In this document: one piece after another, positions 48,616-60,400 of the stretch
Numbering within the stretch: position 1 is the stretch's first letter
Layout of the letters: each line of letters begins with the position of its first letter
Assembly: GCA_024703855.1 (NCBI GenBank)
Contig: CP087965.1
Coordinates: 2,286,001-2,350,000 of the forward strand
DNA length: 64,000 bases
Direction: 5' to 3'
From: Polaromonas sp. P2-4
Lineage (GTDB): Bacteria; Pseudomonadota; Gammaproteobacteria; Burkholderiales; Burkholderiaceae_C
Translations under genes and position numbers: made by a program
The notes under the pieces: generated by a model
What the model saw: the letters and a program-made list of their open reading frames with translations, nothing else
Databases searched by the model: none
What the model was told of the DNA's origin: nothing

Positions 48616-49407
48616 TCAGGCAGTCACTTGCTCGCGCAGCCAGCCCATGCTGTCGGCCAGCGCGGCCTGCGGGTCGGCCAGTTCCTGCACTTCGGTGGCA
48701 AAGGGCTCGAAGCTGAACGGGCCCTGGTAGCCCGCGGCTTGTAGCGCACGGATCTGCGCCACATTGCCCAGGCGGTCACGCTGGTCCACCAGCACGCGGT
48801 GGGCATCCAGCATCTGGTCCACCGACACATCGGTGTCGGCCACGCCGGAGATGTGCACCAGACCCGTCCACTCGGGATAGAACTCGGTTTCACCCGCCAG
48901 GTGGTGGTGGAATGTGTCGTGCACCAGCTTGAACAGGCCTTCGCCGCCAGCGGCCTGGATGGCGGCGATGGCGTCGGCCTTGCGGCGCAGCGAGGAGACC
49001 GGGAAGCCCAGCGGCTCCACCAGGCCTTTGATGCCACGCGATTCCAGGATCGGTTTGATGGCCTTGAGGGCCGTCACCACGTCGGCCTGCGAGACTGGCG
49101 TGCCGTCGTTAAGCGGGCACATGACCAGGGCCTGGGCACCGCACGCGGCGGCGTAGTCGGCCAGCTTTTCGGTCTGGGCACGGCGCTCGTCGTTCCAGAC
49201 GTTGAACGGGTACAGCGCGTTGATGGACAGCAGGTTCACGCCCGCGGCCTGCGCGGCGGCTTTCACGTCGGCCGGCAACAGGGTGCCGACCACGTTGGGC
49301 GTGTCATTGCGGATTTCGACGTCGGTCACGCCCAGGGCACGGGCCATGGCGAAGAACTGCGCGGGCGATTGACGGGGTGCCAGGATGTGGCTCAGGGAGA
49401 AACGCAT
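48616..49407 (-). CDS. iolI: Inosose isomerase-like TIM-barrel protein (IolI-like)
   Basis: 263 residues, intact. Residues LLSINALYPFNVWND, KLVHDTFHHHLAGE and PFSFEPFA correspond to the metal-site strands of IolI, which interconverts 2-keto-myo-inositol and 1-keto-D-chiro-inositol. Last gene of a three-gene minus-strand operon with an inositol dehydrogenase and an IolH-like isomerase. Confidence 0.75.
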   Translation of the reverse strand: MRFSLSHILAPRQSPAQFFAMARALGVTDVEIRNDTPNVVGTLLPADVKAAAQAAGVNLLSINALYPFNVWNDERRAQTEKLADYAAACGAQALVMCPLNDGTPVSQADVVTALKAIKPILESRGIKGLVEPLGFPVSSLRRKADAIAAIQAAGGEGLFKLVHDTFHHHLAGETEFYPEWTGLVHISGVADTDVSVDQMLDAHRVLVDQRDRLGNVAQIRALQAAGYQGPFSFEPFATEVQELADPQAALADSMGWLREQVTA

Positions 49408-49434
49408 GGTGTGTCTTTCAGATAGAGAGTGGAT

Positions 49435-50445
49435 TCAGGCGTAGAGCGAAGGACGGGCGGGCAGTTCGATTGCGACCGCAGCGCCGGCGCTTTCCTGCGC
49501 CTGCACGCAGGCGTCCGAGGTGACCGCGGCGGCGTAGCCATCCCAGGCGCTCGGGCCCGTGGCGCGGCCCTGGGCGGCGGCGCCGATGAAGTCCTGCAAC
49601 TCCACGTCGTAGCTGGCCACGAAGCGGTCTTTCCAGTCGGTCAGGATGCGGCTCTGGCGCTTGGCGTCCAGGCGCATGGCGATGGACATGGGTTCGGGCA
49701 GTCGGGCCGTACCGTCCTCGCCCACCACCTCGCACTGGATGTCGTAGCCATAGGCGCAGTTGACGAAGATCTCGACGTCGATCAGCACGCCTTTCTTCGT
49801 CTCCAGCACCACAACCTGCGGGTCGCGCAGCTTGGAGTGGCTGCGCGCGGCGTTGCGCGGGTACAGCACGCGGGCCGAGACGTAGTCGTCATTCAGCAGC
49901 CAGCGGAACACGTCGATCTCGTGGATCAGGGTGTCGTGGATGGCCATGGGCGTGACGTAGGCCTCGGGCACCGCGGGGTTGCGGTGGGCGGCGTGCACCA
50001 GGATCGGGGTGCCGGTGTGCTGCTCGACCGCGGCCTTGAGCGCGACGTAGCCGGCGTCGTAGCGGCGCATGAAGCCGACCTGCACCAAGCGCTTGCCGAA
50101 GGCCACCTCGGCATCGACGATGCGGCGCGCACCGGCGGCCGTGGTGGCCAGCGGCTTTTCGCAGAACACCGGCTTGCCGGCGGCGATGGCGGCCAGCACG
50201 TAGGGCTCGTGCGTGGCCCCCCAGGAGGTCACCAGCACGGCCTGCACCTCGGGCGCGGCGATCAGGGCTTCGCCCGTGTCGTACAGGCGGGCATTGGGCG
50301 CGAGGTCCTGGCGCACGCTCTCGGCGTTGGCCGCGTTCACGTCGGACAGGGCCACCACCTGGGCGCCCGCGAGCACTTGCTGGATGCGACGGGTGTGGTC
50401 GCGGCCGATCATGCCGCAGCCGATGACACCAATGTTCAAAGTCAT
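49435..50445 (-). CDS. iolG: Inositol 2-dehydrogenase-like Gfo/Idh oxidoreductase 2
   Basis: 336 residues, intact. [49 protein letters not shown], and [20 protein letters not shown] are the expected motifs. Closely similar to oxidoreductase 1 at 31454 along its whole length, so the pair arose by duplication or parallel acquisition. Best IolG candidate by its neighbours. Confidence 0.88.
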   Translation of the reverse strand: MTLNIGVIGCGMIGRDHTRRIQQVLAGAQVVALSDVNAANAESVRQDLAPNARLYDTGEALIAAPEVQAVLVTSWGATHEPYVLAAIAAGKPVFCEKPLATTAAGARRIVDAEVAFGKRLVQVGFMRRYDAGYVALKAAVEQHTGTPILVHAAHRNPAVPEAYVTPMAIHDTLIHEIDVFRWLLNDDYVSARVLYPRNAARSHSKLRDPQVVVLETKKGVLIDVEIFVNCAYGYDIQCEVVGEDGTARLPEPMSIAMRLDAKRQSRILTDWKDRFVASYDVELQDFIGAAAQGRATGPSAWDGYAAAVTSDACVQAQESAGAAVAIELPARPSLYA

Positions 50446-50456
50446 GAAGTTTCTCC

Positions 50457-51359
50457 TTAGGGTTTTGAGTGCTTGTCGATGTAGCGCTGCATCTCGGAGC
50501 GCATGAAACGGGAGGAATCGTCGGCGCGCTCTTCCCACGCGAACACGCAGGAAGAGAGCACGCCGTCGAACTTGACCTCGGCCAGGGTGCCGAAGAACAC
50601 ATCCCAGTCGATCTCGCCCTGGCCCATGTCCAGGTGCTGGTGCACCCGGATCTGCGTGGAGCCCGGTGGGTTGACGATGTAGCGCAGCTGGCTGCTCTTC
50701 TTGTGGTTGAAGGTGTCGGCCACGCGCACGTGCGCCAGCACCGGGGCCGCTTCCCTGATCATTCCGGCCATGTCGTCGCCGTAATAGAAGGTGTGCGGCG
50801 CGATGTAGGACAGCTTCAGCGCTTTCGATCCGATGTTCTTCACGATGTCGGCCGCCGGCTGCATGGTCTCGATCCAGTCTTCCGGGTGCGGCTCGACCGA
50901 GAGCGTGAGGCCTTCGCGCTCGAAGATCGGCAGCAGCTCGTCCATGGAGCGGAACCAGGCGGCTTCGCACATTTCTTTCGTGTTGGCGCCGGGCCGCTCA
51001 CCCACCGAGCGTTCGGGGGATGCACCGCGGCCGAACTCGGAAATCATGAGCTGGCAGCCCATCTCCACCGAGACCTCGATGGCCTTCTTCCAGCAGCGCA
51101 CGGCCCACTGGCGTTCGTCTTCAAAGGGGCTGGCCCAGCGGTACATGGGCTGCAGCGTGGCCAGGCCCACACCAGCGGCCTTCATGGCGGCCTTAAAGCC
51201 GGCCATGCGCTCTTTCGTGGCGCGGGGCATGACCCACCAGTCCAGGAAGTCCGAGCGGGGCGAGAGTTCGATCTGGTCGTAGCCCAGATCGGCCACCGCG
51301 CCGGGCAGTTGCTCCAGCGACAGGTGCCGGATCATGTACGGGTCTAGGGCAATCTTCAT
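50457..51359 (-). CDS. Sugar phosphate isomerase/epimerase, IolH-like
   Basis: 300 residues from [20 protein letters not shown], intact. The start and [15 protein letters not shown] resemble IolH; barrel metal ligands likely lie in [33 protein letters not shown] and the C-terminal strand. IolH has no firmly assigned reaction. First gene of the operon, 11 bases before iolG 2 and divergent from LacI regulator 2. Confidence 0.72.
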   Translation of the reverse strand: MKIALDPYMIRHLSLEQLPGAVADLGYDQIELSPRSDFLDWWVMPRATKERMAGFKAAMKAAGVGLATLQPMYRWASPFEDERQWAVRCWKKAIEVSVEMGCQLMISEFGRGASPERSVGERPGANTKEMCEAAWFRSMDELLPIFEREGLTLSVEPHPEDWIETMQPAADIVKNIGSKALKLSYIAPHTFYYGDDMAGMIREAAPVLAHVRVADTFNHKKSSQLRYIVNPPGSTQIRVHQHLDMGQGEIDWDVFFGTLAEVKFDGVLSSCVFAWEERADDSSRFMRSEMQRYIDKHSKP

Positions 51360-51444
51360 GCTTGTCTCCTTGTGATCTCGTCGCCGCACAAGCTGCGCGG
51401 CCCAAGCAGTGTAGGTTTGCGCCCCTGAAATGCGAGGGAGATAA

Positions 51445-51462
51445 TTGACGATAAATCGTCAA
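51445..51462. promoter_or_regulatory. LacI-type operator between iolH-like gene and lacI 2
   Basis: TTGACGAT and ATCGTCAA are perfect 8-base arms separated by AA, ending 3 bases before the lacI 2 start. Its position would let the regulator repress itself and the divergent operon. Confidence 0.65.
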
Positions 51463-51465
51463 ATC

Positions 51466-52519
51466 ATGGTTAACCCTAGTCGCCGCAAAAAGACCGCCCG
51501 CTTCACCGAAATCGCCGCGCTGGCGGGTGTGAGCGTCGCCACCGTGGACCGCGTGCTCAACGAGGCGCGACACGGCATCGGTCAAGACGCGCGAGAAGGT
51601 GGTGCAGGCCGCGCGCCAGCTGGGCGTGCCGCGCGTGTTGCCCGAGACGCGGCATGGGCTGATCCACATCGACATCGTGCTGCCGGACAACCCTTCGCCG
51701 TTCTTCCGCCGCCTGAACCTGGCCATGCAGCGCGGCGTGGCCATGCTCGACAAGCGGCTGGTGGTGCACCGCGTCACCACCCCCGAGGAGGACGAGGCCG
51801 CGCTGGTGCGCGCCATCGGGCCGCGCCGCTACCGGCGCCAGGCGCTGATCGTGTCGGCGCCCGACACGCCCGCCGTGCGCCAGGCCCTGCAGGCAGCGAG
51901 GGCACGCGGCGAGCACGTCACGATGGTGGTGACACGGGTGGACGAGGTGCCGCAAGCCGACTACGTGGGCATCGACAACCACGCGGCGGGCCGCACCGCG
52001 GGTTACCTGCTGGGGCGCCTGTGCCACCGGGAGGGCCGTGTGCTGCTGCTGTCCAGCCGGCGCGACTACCTGGGCCACATCGAGCGCAGCCGTGGGTGCC
52101 GTGAGGTGCTGGCCGGGCAGTTCCCGCACCTGCTGTGCGATCTGGACCCCACCGAAACGCACGACGATGCCGACCGGTGCTACTGGGCGGTAAGCCAGGC
52201 CCTGCAGGGCGATGGCTCGGTGGTGGGCCTCTACAACACCGGCGCCGGCTCACCCGGCGTCATGGCGGCCCTGCAGCGTTTTGCGAAAGACAAAGTGTGT
52301 TGGGTGACGCACGAAATTTCGGACGACCACCGGCAGTACATGCAGCAAGGTGTGCTGGACGTGGTGATCGACCAGGACCCCGACACCCAGGCCATCCGCG
52401 CCCTGCAGCACGTGCTGGCGGCGCTGGGCATGGCGCCGCAGGCCACCACGCCGGACAAGGCTGGCGAGTTCCGGCTGTACTTTGCCGAGAACATGGGTCA
52501 GCAGCCTTACTTGGCGTAA
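51466..52519 (+). CDS. LacI-family transcriptional regulator 2 (frameshifted)
   Basis: Restored length is about 350 residues. HTH ARFTEIAALAGVSVATVDRV followed by a surplus base near 51568-51575, then TASVKTREKVVQAARQLGVP. The effector domain has VLPDNPSPFFRRLNLAMQRG, YVGIDNHAAGRTAGYLLGRL and VCWVTHEISDDHRQYMQQGV. The ATG at 51466 is preferred over an upstream TTG that lies inside the operator palindrome. Related to regulator 1 (both GVSVATVDRVLN). Confidence 0.85.
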
Positions 52520-52562
52520 CCCCCTGCATCCGAGAACAGGTTTTTCAATCAGAATGCACGAA

Positions 52563-52574
52563 GAAATCAATTTC
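52563..52574. promoter_or_regulatory. Candidate RpiR/IolR box upstream of rpiR
   Basis: GAAATCAATTTC has perfect 5-base arms and lies 47 bases before the rpiR start. It shares the GAAATNNATTTC core with the strong palindrome at 53530, suggesting autoregulation. Confidence 0.45.
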
Positions 52575-52621
52575 CACATCGCGCGGGGCCGACCTCCGCG
52601 ACATATGAAAGACTCGGGGCA

Positions 52622-53494
52622 ATGGCATCAAAGGGCAACGGAAAGACCAGCATCGATCAGTTCATCGCACGCATCACCGCGGAATACGACACGCTGAGCA
52701 AGCAGCTCAAGGTCATTGCCAAGTACGTGGAACAGCACCGGGACCACGTCGGCCTCGAAGGCATCCAGCAGCTGGCCAACCACTGCCAGGTGCAGCCCTC
52801 GGCGGTAGTGCGCTTTGCCAAGCATTTCGGTTTCTCCGGGTTCTCCGAAATGCAGGCCATCTTCCGCGAGGGACTGACACGCCAGCTCGCGCCCAGCCGC
52901 AACTACCGCTCGCGCATCCGCGACATCATCGAATCGGGCGCGGGCAGTCTGTCCAGCGTCGAGATCGCGCGCGAATTCCTGGCCGGCAGCCAGGCGGGCA
53001 TGCATGAGCTGGAGGCCAACCTGGATGCGGCCGCGTTCAAGAACGCCGTGGACATGCTGCGCGAAACCGACTGCATCTGGATAGCGGCCTCGCGCCGCTC
53101 CTTCCCGGTGGCGGTGTACCTGGACTACGCGTTCCAGCACACCGACAAGCGGGTCTGCCTCATGTCGGGCCTGGGCAGCATGCACCAGGGGCAGATGCGC
53201 TCGGTGCGCGAGGGCGACGTGATGGTGGCGATTTCCTTTGCGCCCTATGCCGAGGAAACACTGGCCGCGGTGGACCTGGCGGTGGAGCGCGGCGCCCGCC
53301 TGATCGCCATCACCGACAGCCGCATGAGCCCGTTGGCCAAGGTGGCCAAAGCCGCCCTGCTCGTGCAGGACAACTCCACCTTCGGCTTTCGTGCACTCAC
53401 CAGCACCATGGGCCTGGCGCAGAGCCTGTTCATCGCGCTGGCCTACGCGCTGGAACTGCCCTACCGCCCCACGTCGCCAAAGACGGCGGCCTGA
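52622..53494 (+). CDS. RpiR-family transcriptional regulator (IolR-like)
   Basis: 290 residues, intact. N-terminal HTH_6 domain with QPSAVVRFAKHFGFSGFSEM, then a SIS domain (CIWIAASRRSFPVAVYLDYA, DVMVAISFAPYAEETLAAVD, LIAITDSRMSPLAKVAKAAL). In proteobacteria RpiR-type IolR represses inositol genes and senses a phosphorylated intermediate such as 2-deoxy-5-keto-gluconate 6-phosphate. It is followed by two Gfo/Idh genes. Confidence 0.88.
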   Translation: MASKGNGKTSIDQFIARITAEYDTLSKQLKVIAKYVEQHRDHVGLEGIQQLANHCQVQPSAVVRFAKHFGFSGFSEMQAIFREGLTRQLAPSRNYRSRIRDIIESGAGSLSSVEIAREFLAGSQAGMHELEANLDAAAFKNAVDMLRETDCIWIAASRRSFPVAVYLDYAFQHTDKRVCLMSGLGSMHQGQMRSVREGDVMVAISFAPYAEETLAAVDLAVERGARLIAITDSRMSPLAKVAKAALLVQDNSTFGFRALTSTMGLAQSLFIALAYALELPYRPTSPKTAA

Positions 53495-53529
53495 AACGCC
53501 AATCGAAAATTCATTCGACTTGAAAAATA

Positions 53530-53551
53530 CTTTGGAAATTTATTTCCAAAG
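53530..53551. promoter_or_regulatory. Strong palindrome (IolR-type box) upstream of iolG 3
   Basis: Arms CTTTGGAAAT and ATTTCCAAAG are perfect around a TT centre. It contains GGAA, six bases, TTCC, the pattern described for RpiR-type IolR operators in alphaproteobacteria. It lies between rpiR and iolG 3, which it probably controls. Confidence 0.65.
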
Positions 53552-53628
53552 CGGTGAAAAATCTTTATAGTTCCGATGCTCGCGCACCAGCGGCGCGCAA
53601 AGTTCAACCATCGGAGACAGGACCTTTC

Positions 53629-54624
53629 ATGAAAAACGCAGCCGTGTTCGGTGCGGGTCGCATCGGCCGCATCCATGCCACCAACCTTGCCGCCCAGTCG
53701 GGCGTGAAACTCAAATACGTCTGTGATGCCATGCCGGCCGCCGCTGCCGACCTGGCCCAGCACCTCGGCGCCCAGGTGGCAGACATCAACGCGGTCTTCG
53801 CCGATCCGTCCATCGACGCGGTGGCCATCTGCTCGCCCACTACCACCCACAGCGACCTGATCGCGCGGGCCGCCGCTGCGGGCAAACACATCTTCTGCGA
53901 GAAGCCGGTGGACCTGTCGGTGCCACGCGCCGAGGCCGTCGCGAAGGCGGTGGCCGACGCCGGTGTGGGCTGCATGATCGGCTTCCAGCGCCGCTTCGAC
54001 CCCACCTTCAACGAGGCCCGCCGCCGCATGGACGCGGGCGACATCGGCACCCCCGAGATGCTGGTCATCACCAGCCGCGACCCCGGCGCGCCGCCGGTGG
54101 ACTACATCAAGCAGTCTGGTGGCATTTTCCGCGACATGCTGATCCACGACTTCGATGTGTTTCGCTGGATGCTGTGCGGCGACGACGACGAAGCCGCCTG
54201 GCTCAGCGCAACCGGTTCTTGCCTGACCGATCCTGCCATCGCGCAGGCCGGTGACATGGACTGCACGGCCGTCACCATCAGGACCAAAAAGGGACGCCTG
54301 TGCCAGATCAACACCACGCGCCGCGCCGCCTACGGTTATGACCAGCGTTTCGAGGTGCTGGGCTCCGCCGGCATGCTGCAGTGTGGCAACCATCGCCCCA
54401 GCGAAGTAACGCAGGCCGACGCGCAGGGCACCCGCGTCGACAATCCCGAGGCCTTCTTCCTGCAGCGCTATGCAGATGCCTATCGCCTTGAGATAGCACA
54501 CTTCTTTGAACAACTGCAAACGGGTGGTGCCTTCCGCACCACCATTGAGGACGGTGTCCGGGCCCAGGTGCTGGCTGATGCGGCCGCGCAAAGCGCGGCG
54601 TCTGGCCAGGCGGTGGAATTTTGA
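53629..54624 (+). CDS. iolG: Inositol 2-dehydrogenase-like Gfo/Idh oxidoreductase 3
   Basis: 331 residues, intact. AVFGAGRIGRIHATNLA, HIFCEKPVDLS, GFQRRFDPTFNEARRR and IFRDMLIHDFDVFRWMLCGD match the IolG/IdhA subgroup (EKPVD and RRFDP rather than EKPLA and RRYDAGY as in copies 1 and 2). Probably the main myo-inositol dehydrogenase under RpiR control. Confidence 0.88.
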   Translation: MKNAAVFGAGRIGRIHATNLAAQSGVKLKYVCDAMPAAAADLAQHLGAQVADINAVFADPSIDAVAICSPTTTHSDLIARAAAAGKHIFCEKPVDLSVPRAEAVAKAVADAGVGCMIGFQRRFDPTFNEARRRMDAGDIGTPEMLVITSRDPGAPPVDYIKQSGGIFRDMLIHDFDVFRWMLCGDDDEAAWLSATGSCLTDPAIAQAGDMDCTAVTIRTKKGRLCQINTTRRAAYGYDQRFEVLGSAGMLQCGNHRPSEVTQADAQGTRVDNPEAFFLQRYADAYRLEIAHFFEQLQTGGAFRTTIEDGVRAQVLADAAAQSAASGQAVEF

Positions 54625-54635
54625 AGGCGACCACC

Positions 54636-55659
54636 ATGAATCCCAAGATGTTGAGAGTGGGTATCGCCGGCCTGGGCCGGCTGGGCCAACGCCACGCCGA
54701 GGCGCTGGCGTTTCGCACCCGCCATTGCAGAACTGGTCGCGGCCTGCAGCCCGGTTGCGAGTGAACGGGCCTTTGCCGGAGAACAACTGGGGGTGGAGCG
54801 GCTGTACGAGGACTTTGATGCTTTCATTGCCGACCCCCTGCTCGATGCGATCGTGCTGGTCACGCCAACCTCGCTGCACGCCGACCAGGCCATTGCGGCA
54901 CTGGAGGCGGGCAAGCATGTGTTCGTGGAAAAACCCCTGGCCCTGAACGTCGAGGACTGCGAGCGGGTGCTGGCGGTCGCGGACCAACATCCCGCACAGG
55001 TCGCGATGGTAGGGTTCGTGCGGCGCTTTGACCCGAGCTATGTAAACGCGTACGCGAGCATCGCTGCGGGCGAGATCGGCCGGCCGTTCCTGGTTCGGTC
55101 GCAAACCTGCGACCAGAATGATCCGGAAGGGTTCTTCGTGCGTTTTGCCCCAACGTCCGGGGGCATTTTCATGGACTGCAGCGTGCACGACATCGACCTG
55201 GCGCGCTGGATGCTGGGCAAGCCCCGGGCCTTGCGGGCCTTTGCCACCGGCACCATTGCACTGCATCCGGCGCTGGCGGAGTTTGGCGATGTGGACAACG
55301 GCATGGCGGTGGTGGAGTTCGAGGGCGGCGCACGGGCGGTGCTGTACGCCTCCCGCACCATGGCGCATGGCCACGAGACCAGCACCGAAGTGATTGGAAC
55401 CACGGGCAAGCTGATCGTTGGCGAACACGCAGCGCGCGATCGCGTGGTTCGCAGTGACGGCCACGGGGTGCGCCACGCCGTGGTAAAGGATTTTTACGAG
55501 CGCTTCGAGACCGCTTTTGCGGCCGAGATGGCGGCCTTTGTCGCCGCCTGCCGAGGGGAGCAAGCCTTGGCCCTCACGCTGGCGGACGCGCTGGAAGCCA
55601 CCCGCATCGGACTGGCCATCACCCGCTCACTGCGCAGCGGTCTGCCCGAGACGGTCTGA
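54636..55659 (+). CDS. Gfo/Idh/MocA-family oxidoreductase 4 (frameshifted)
   Basis: Restored length is about 340 residues. RVGIAGLGRLGQRHAEALAF, then after a missing base near 54712-54722 APAIAELVAACSPVASERAF, HVFVEKPLALNVEDC, GFVRRFDPSYVNAYASI and GGIFMDCSVHDIDLARWMLG. It starts 11 bases after iolG 3. It could act on scyllo- or another inositol isomer. It is convergent with purC, 18 bases apart, and forms the right edge of the island. Confidence 0.85.
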
Positions 55660-55677
55660 ACCGTTCCCGGCGCCCCC

Positions 55678-56586
55678 TCATCCCGTCAGCCGCGCCATCG
55701 CCTCCTGGTACTTGGCGGCGGTTTTGGCGATCACATCCGGCGGCAGGTGCGGGGACGGCGGGGTTTTGTCCCAGGGCTTGCCGTTGATGCGCACGGCCTC
55801 CAGCCAGTCGCGCACAAACTGCTTGTCATAGCTGGGCGGGTTGAGCCCCGCGGCAAAAGCCGCTTCGTAGCCTTCAATCGGCCAGTAGCGTGAGGAGTCA
55901 GGTGTCAGCACTTCGTCCATCAGGGTCAGCGTGCCGTGTTCATCGAGGCCAAACTCGAACTTGGTGTCGGCAATGATGATGCCTTTGGTCAGCGCAAAGG
56001 CGGCGGCGGCCTGGTAAATTTCAATGCTGATCTTTTTGATCTGCGCGGCCAGCTCGGGCCCCACGACTTTGACGACCTGCTCATAGCTGATGTTTTCGTC
56101 GTGCTCGCCGACCTCGGCCTTGGCGGCCGGGGTGAAGATGGGCTCGGGCAGCTTGCTGGCATTTTTCAGGCCTGGGGGCAAGGCCACACCGCAAACCGAC
56201 TGGCTGTCCTGGTATTCCTTCCAGCCGCTGCCGGCCAGGTAGCCGCGCACCACGGCCTCGACCGGAATCGGTTTGAGACGCTTGACCAGCATGGAGCGGC
56301 CGATGACCTGGGGCAGTTCTGCGGCCGTGACCACGCTCTCGGGGGCTTCGCCGGTCAGGTGGTTGGGGCAGAGGTGACCCAGTTTGTCAAACCAGAACAG
56401 CGCCATTTGCGTCAGCAAAGCGCCTTTGCCGGGAATCGGCTCGCCCAGGATCACGTCAAACGCACTCAGGCGGTCGCTGGCCACCATCAGCAGCCGGTCT
56501 GTGCCGACCGCGTAGTTGTCACGCACCTTGCCGCGGGCAAGCAGGGGCAGGGAAGTCAGGGCGGAGGTGTGAAGCGCTTGGGTCAT
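55678..56586 (-). CDS. purC: Phosphoribosylaminoimidazole-succinocarboxamide synthase PurC
   Basis: 302 residues from [10 protein letters not shown], intact, the longer fungal-like form common in betaproteobacteria. [65 protein letters not shown] and [12 protein letters not shown] are family motifs. It ligates aspartate to CAIR. Its usual downstream partner purE lies 31.5 kb away in this window. Confidence 0.96.
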   Translation of the reverse strand: MTQALHTSALTSLPLLARGKVRDNYAVGTDRLLMVASDRLSAFDVILGEPIPGKGALLTQMALFWFDKLGHLCPNHLTGEAPESVVTAAELPQVIGRSMLVKRLKPIPVEAVVRGYLAGSGWKEYQDSQSVCGVALPPGLKNASKLPEPIFTPAAKAEVGEHDENISYEQVVKVVGPELAAQIKKISIEIYQAAAAFALTKGIIIADTKFEFGLDEHGTLTLMDEVLTPDSSRYWPIEGYEAAFAAGLNPPSYDKQFVRDWLEAVRINGKPWDKTPPSPHLPPDVIAKTAAKYQEAMARLTG

Positions 56587-56601
56587 GGTGGGTGTCAAAG
56601 T

Positions 56602-56641
56602 AAAAAAGCCCGCGCGACTCAATTTGAGTCCACGGGCTTTG
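56602..56641 (-). terminator. Terminator downstream of fba
   Basis: Read leftward, AAAGCCCG and CGGGCTTT pair around a perfect inner dyad GACTCAAATTGAGTC, followed by T residues. It separates fba from purC. Confidence 0.85.
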
Positions 56642-56676
56642 AATTATCGCCAATCCGAAAACGGACGAACAGCGTT

Positions 56677-57741
56677 TTAGTGAACCACCTGCGCCAGCTC
56701 GCCCTGGGCGTATTTGGCTGCCACGACCGAGAGGCTGTCGCCCTTGATCTTGCTGGCCTGGCCTTCGCAGCCAAACTCGATGTAGCGCTGCTTGCAGATG
56801 GCTTTGGCGGCCGCCGTGGCCGGCTTGAGCCATTCACGCGGGTCGAATTTGCTGGGGTTTTCAGCCATGAATTTGCGCGCGGCGGCGGTCATGGCCAGCC
56901 GGATGTCGGTGTCGATGTTGATCTTGCGCACGCCGAACCGGATGGCTTTCTGGATCTCTTCCACCGGCACACCGTAGGTTTCTTTCATGTCGCCGCCGTA
57001 CTGGCGGATGATGGCCAGCAGGTCTTGCGGCACGCTGGAGGAGCCGTGCATCACCAGATGGGTGTTGGGAATGCGGCGGTGGATTTCCTTGATGCGCTCG
57101 ATCGCCAGAATGTCGCCGGTGGGCTTGCGCGTGAACTTGTAAGCACCGTGGCTGGTGCCGATGGCAATCGCCAGCGCGTCGAGCTGGGTGCGTTTGACGA
57201 AATCGGCGGCCTGCTCGGGGTCGGTCAGCAGCTGCTCGTGCGTCATGACGGCATCGGTGCCGTGGCCGTCTTCCTTGTCGCCCTGCATGGTTTCCAGGCT
57301 GCCCAGGCAGCCCAGTTCGCCCTCGACCGACACGCCGGTTGCGTGGGCCATTTCCACCACTTTGCGCGTCACTTCGACGTTGTAGTCGTAGTCGGCAATG
57401 GTTTTGCCGTCAGCCATCAGCGAGCCATCCATCATCACCGAGCTAAAGCCCAGGTTGATGGCGCCTTGACAGACGTCGGGGCTTTGGCCATGGTCTTGGT
57501 GCATGACCACGGGAATGTGCGGGTAGCTTTCGACCGCGGCCTGAATCAGGTGCTTGAGGAAGCCCTCGCCGGCGTATTTGCGCGCACCGGCGCTGGCCTG
57601 CATGATCACCGGGGCATTGACCTCGTCAGCGGCCTGCATGATGGCAGTGACCTGCTCAAGGTTGTTGACGTTGAAAGCTGGAATGCCGTAGGTGTTGACT
57701 GCCGCATGGTCCAGCAGCTCACGCATCGAAACAAGTGCCAT
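56677..57741 (-). CDS. fba: Fructose-1,6-bisphosphate aldolase, class II
   Basis: 354 residues, intact, the Calvin-type (CbbA) subfamily length. Zinc and catalytic motifs: [32 protein letters not shown] and [14 protein letters not shown]. Cleaves fructose 1,6-bisphosphate in glycolysis and runs in reverse in gluconeogenesis. Part of the pgk-pyk-fba-purC series. Confidence 0.97.
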   Translation of the reverse strand: MALVSMRELLDHAAVNTYGIPAFNVNNLEQVTAIMQAADEVNAPVIMQASAGARKYAGEGFLKHLIQAAVESYPHIPVVMHQDHGQSPDVCQGAINLGFSSVMMDGSLMADGKTIADYDYNVEVTRKVVEMAHATGVSVEGELGCLGSLETMQGDKEDGHGTDAVMTHEQLLTDPEQAADFVKRTQLDALAIAIGTSHGAYKFTRKPTGDILAIERIKEIHRRIPNTHLVMHGSSSVPQDLLAIIRQYGGDMKETYGVPVEEIQKAIRFGVRKINIDTDIRLAMTAAARKFMAENPSKFDPREWLKPATAAAKAICKQRYIEFGCEGQASKIKGDSLSVVAAKYAQGELAQVVH

Positions 57742-57890
57742 GGTCGAATTTCCCTGAAAGTTGAAATGCTGTCGAAAAAGGGGGCTCTTGCGGGTTGGGC
57801 TCGCAGCGCAGGGGGCTGACTGAATGGGCTGTAACCGCGAAGTAACCAGAGCCCCGATTCTACCGTTTGCCGGCGGCTGACTGGCTGAAC

Positions 57891-58778
57891 CTAGCCGATG
57901 GCGCGCGCAGAGGGCACAGACTGCACAAACGCCGTCACACGCTCAAGCACCGGTGCCCGGCCCCTCAGCACTGAAGCCATGGCGGCCAGCAGCGTGAGGT
58001 GGCCAACGCTGTCGAACAACGCTGACTCCACACGCACGCCATGGGCTTTGAGCCGCTGGGCCATGCCGACGGTGCTGCGCTGCGAATTGACGGCACTGTC
58101 CTGCACCGGTGCCAGCAGCAGTGCGGGCGGAGAGGCGCGTGACGCGTGCGAAAGCGGCTGGCTGTCGGCGGGCGTTGCGGGCCAGTTGAAGGCGATCCGG
58201 GTTTTGGCATCGACAATCGGCAAAAAATCGTAAGGCCCGGCTAGGCCAATCCAGCCAGCCAGGCGCGAGGGATTCAGCCCCTCAACCGCCAGCCAGCGCG
58301 AATCCAGCGCCACCATGGCCGCATTGTAGGCGCCAGCGCTGTGGCCCATCACAAAAATGCGGGCGGGATGGGCACCGTGCTCAGCGGCATGGTCAAACGC
58401 CCAGCGAACGGCGCGGGCGCTGTCTTGCACGAAGGCGGGGTAACGAAATTCCGGACTCAGGCGGTAGTCCGCAATGACGGTCACGATGCCTCTGGAGGCG
58501 AGCGCCTCGCCGACAAAGCGGTAGTCGCCGCGCTCGCCGGACGACCAGCTGCCGCCGTAGAAAAACACCACCAGCGGCGCATCGCTGGCCACGCCATTCG
58601 GCCGGTAGACATCCAGGCGCTGGCGCGCATGTGCGCCATAGGCCAGGCCCTCCGTGCGGCTATAGGTGTCGGTGGCAACGGTGGCATTGAGCAGATCAAC
58701 GCCCGAGCAGGCCGTGAGCAGCGCCGGCAGCAGGGCGCAAATCGAGCGTCTTGGCAGTTTTGAATCAAGGGGGTTCAT
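57891..58778 (-). CDS. Alpha/beta-hydrolase (carboxylesterase-like) lipoprotein
   Basis: 295 residues from [17 protein letters not shown], intact. A lipobox LTAC places the mature protein on a membrane facing the periplasm. The oxyanion loop is [12 protein letters not shown], the nucleophile elbow GHSAGAYNA, and the His is probably in [16 protein letters not shown]-like esterase; substrate unknown. It interrupts the fba-pyk gene pair. Confidence 0.85.
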   Translation of the reverse strand: MNPLDSKLPRRSICALLPALLTACSGVDLLNATVATDTYSRTEGLAYGAHARQRLDVYRPNGVASDAPLVVFFYGGSWSSGERGDYRFVGEALASRGIVTVIADYRLSPEFRYPAFVQDSARAVRWAFDHAAEHGAHPARIFVMGHSAGAYNAAMVALDSRWLAVEGLNPSRLAGWIGLAGPYDFLPIVDAKTRIAFNWPATPADSQPLSHASRASPPALLLAPVQDSAVNSQRSTVGMAQRLKAHGVRVESALFDSVGHLTLLAAMASVLRGRAPVLERVTAFVQSVPSARAIG

Positions 58779-58883
58779 GGACACCCTTTGCATACGCAAG
58801 CCCGCTACTGGAGGGATTCCGACAACGCCGCGTCTTTGTGCGCGTCTTTGTCGGTTCAACTTTGCCGGTTGGGTTTTGGCCGT

Positions 58884-60317
<1,434 letters not shown>

Positions 60318-60400
60318 GGATGTCTCCTGTAATTTAGTTTCTTATTCTCACATGAAATAGTTACCAAGCCGGTACCAAATGGCGCTTGCCCCCTCCATGC

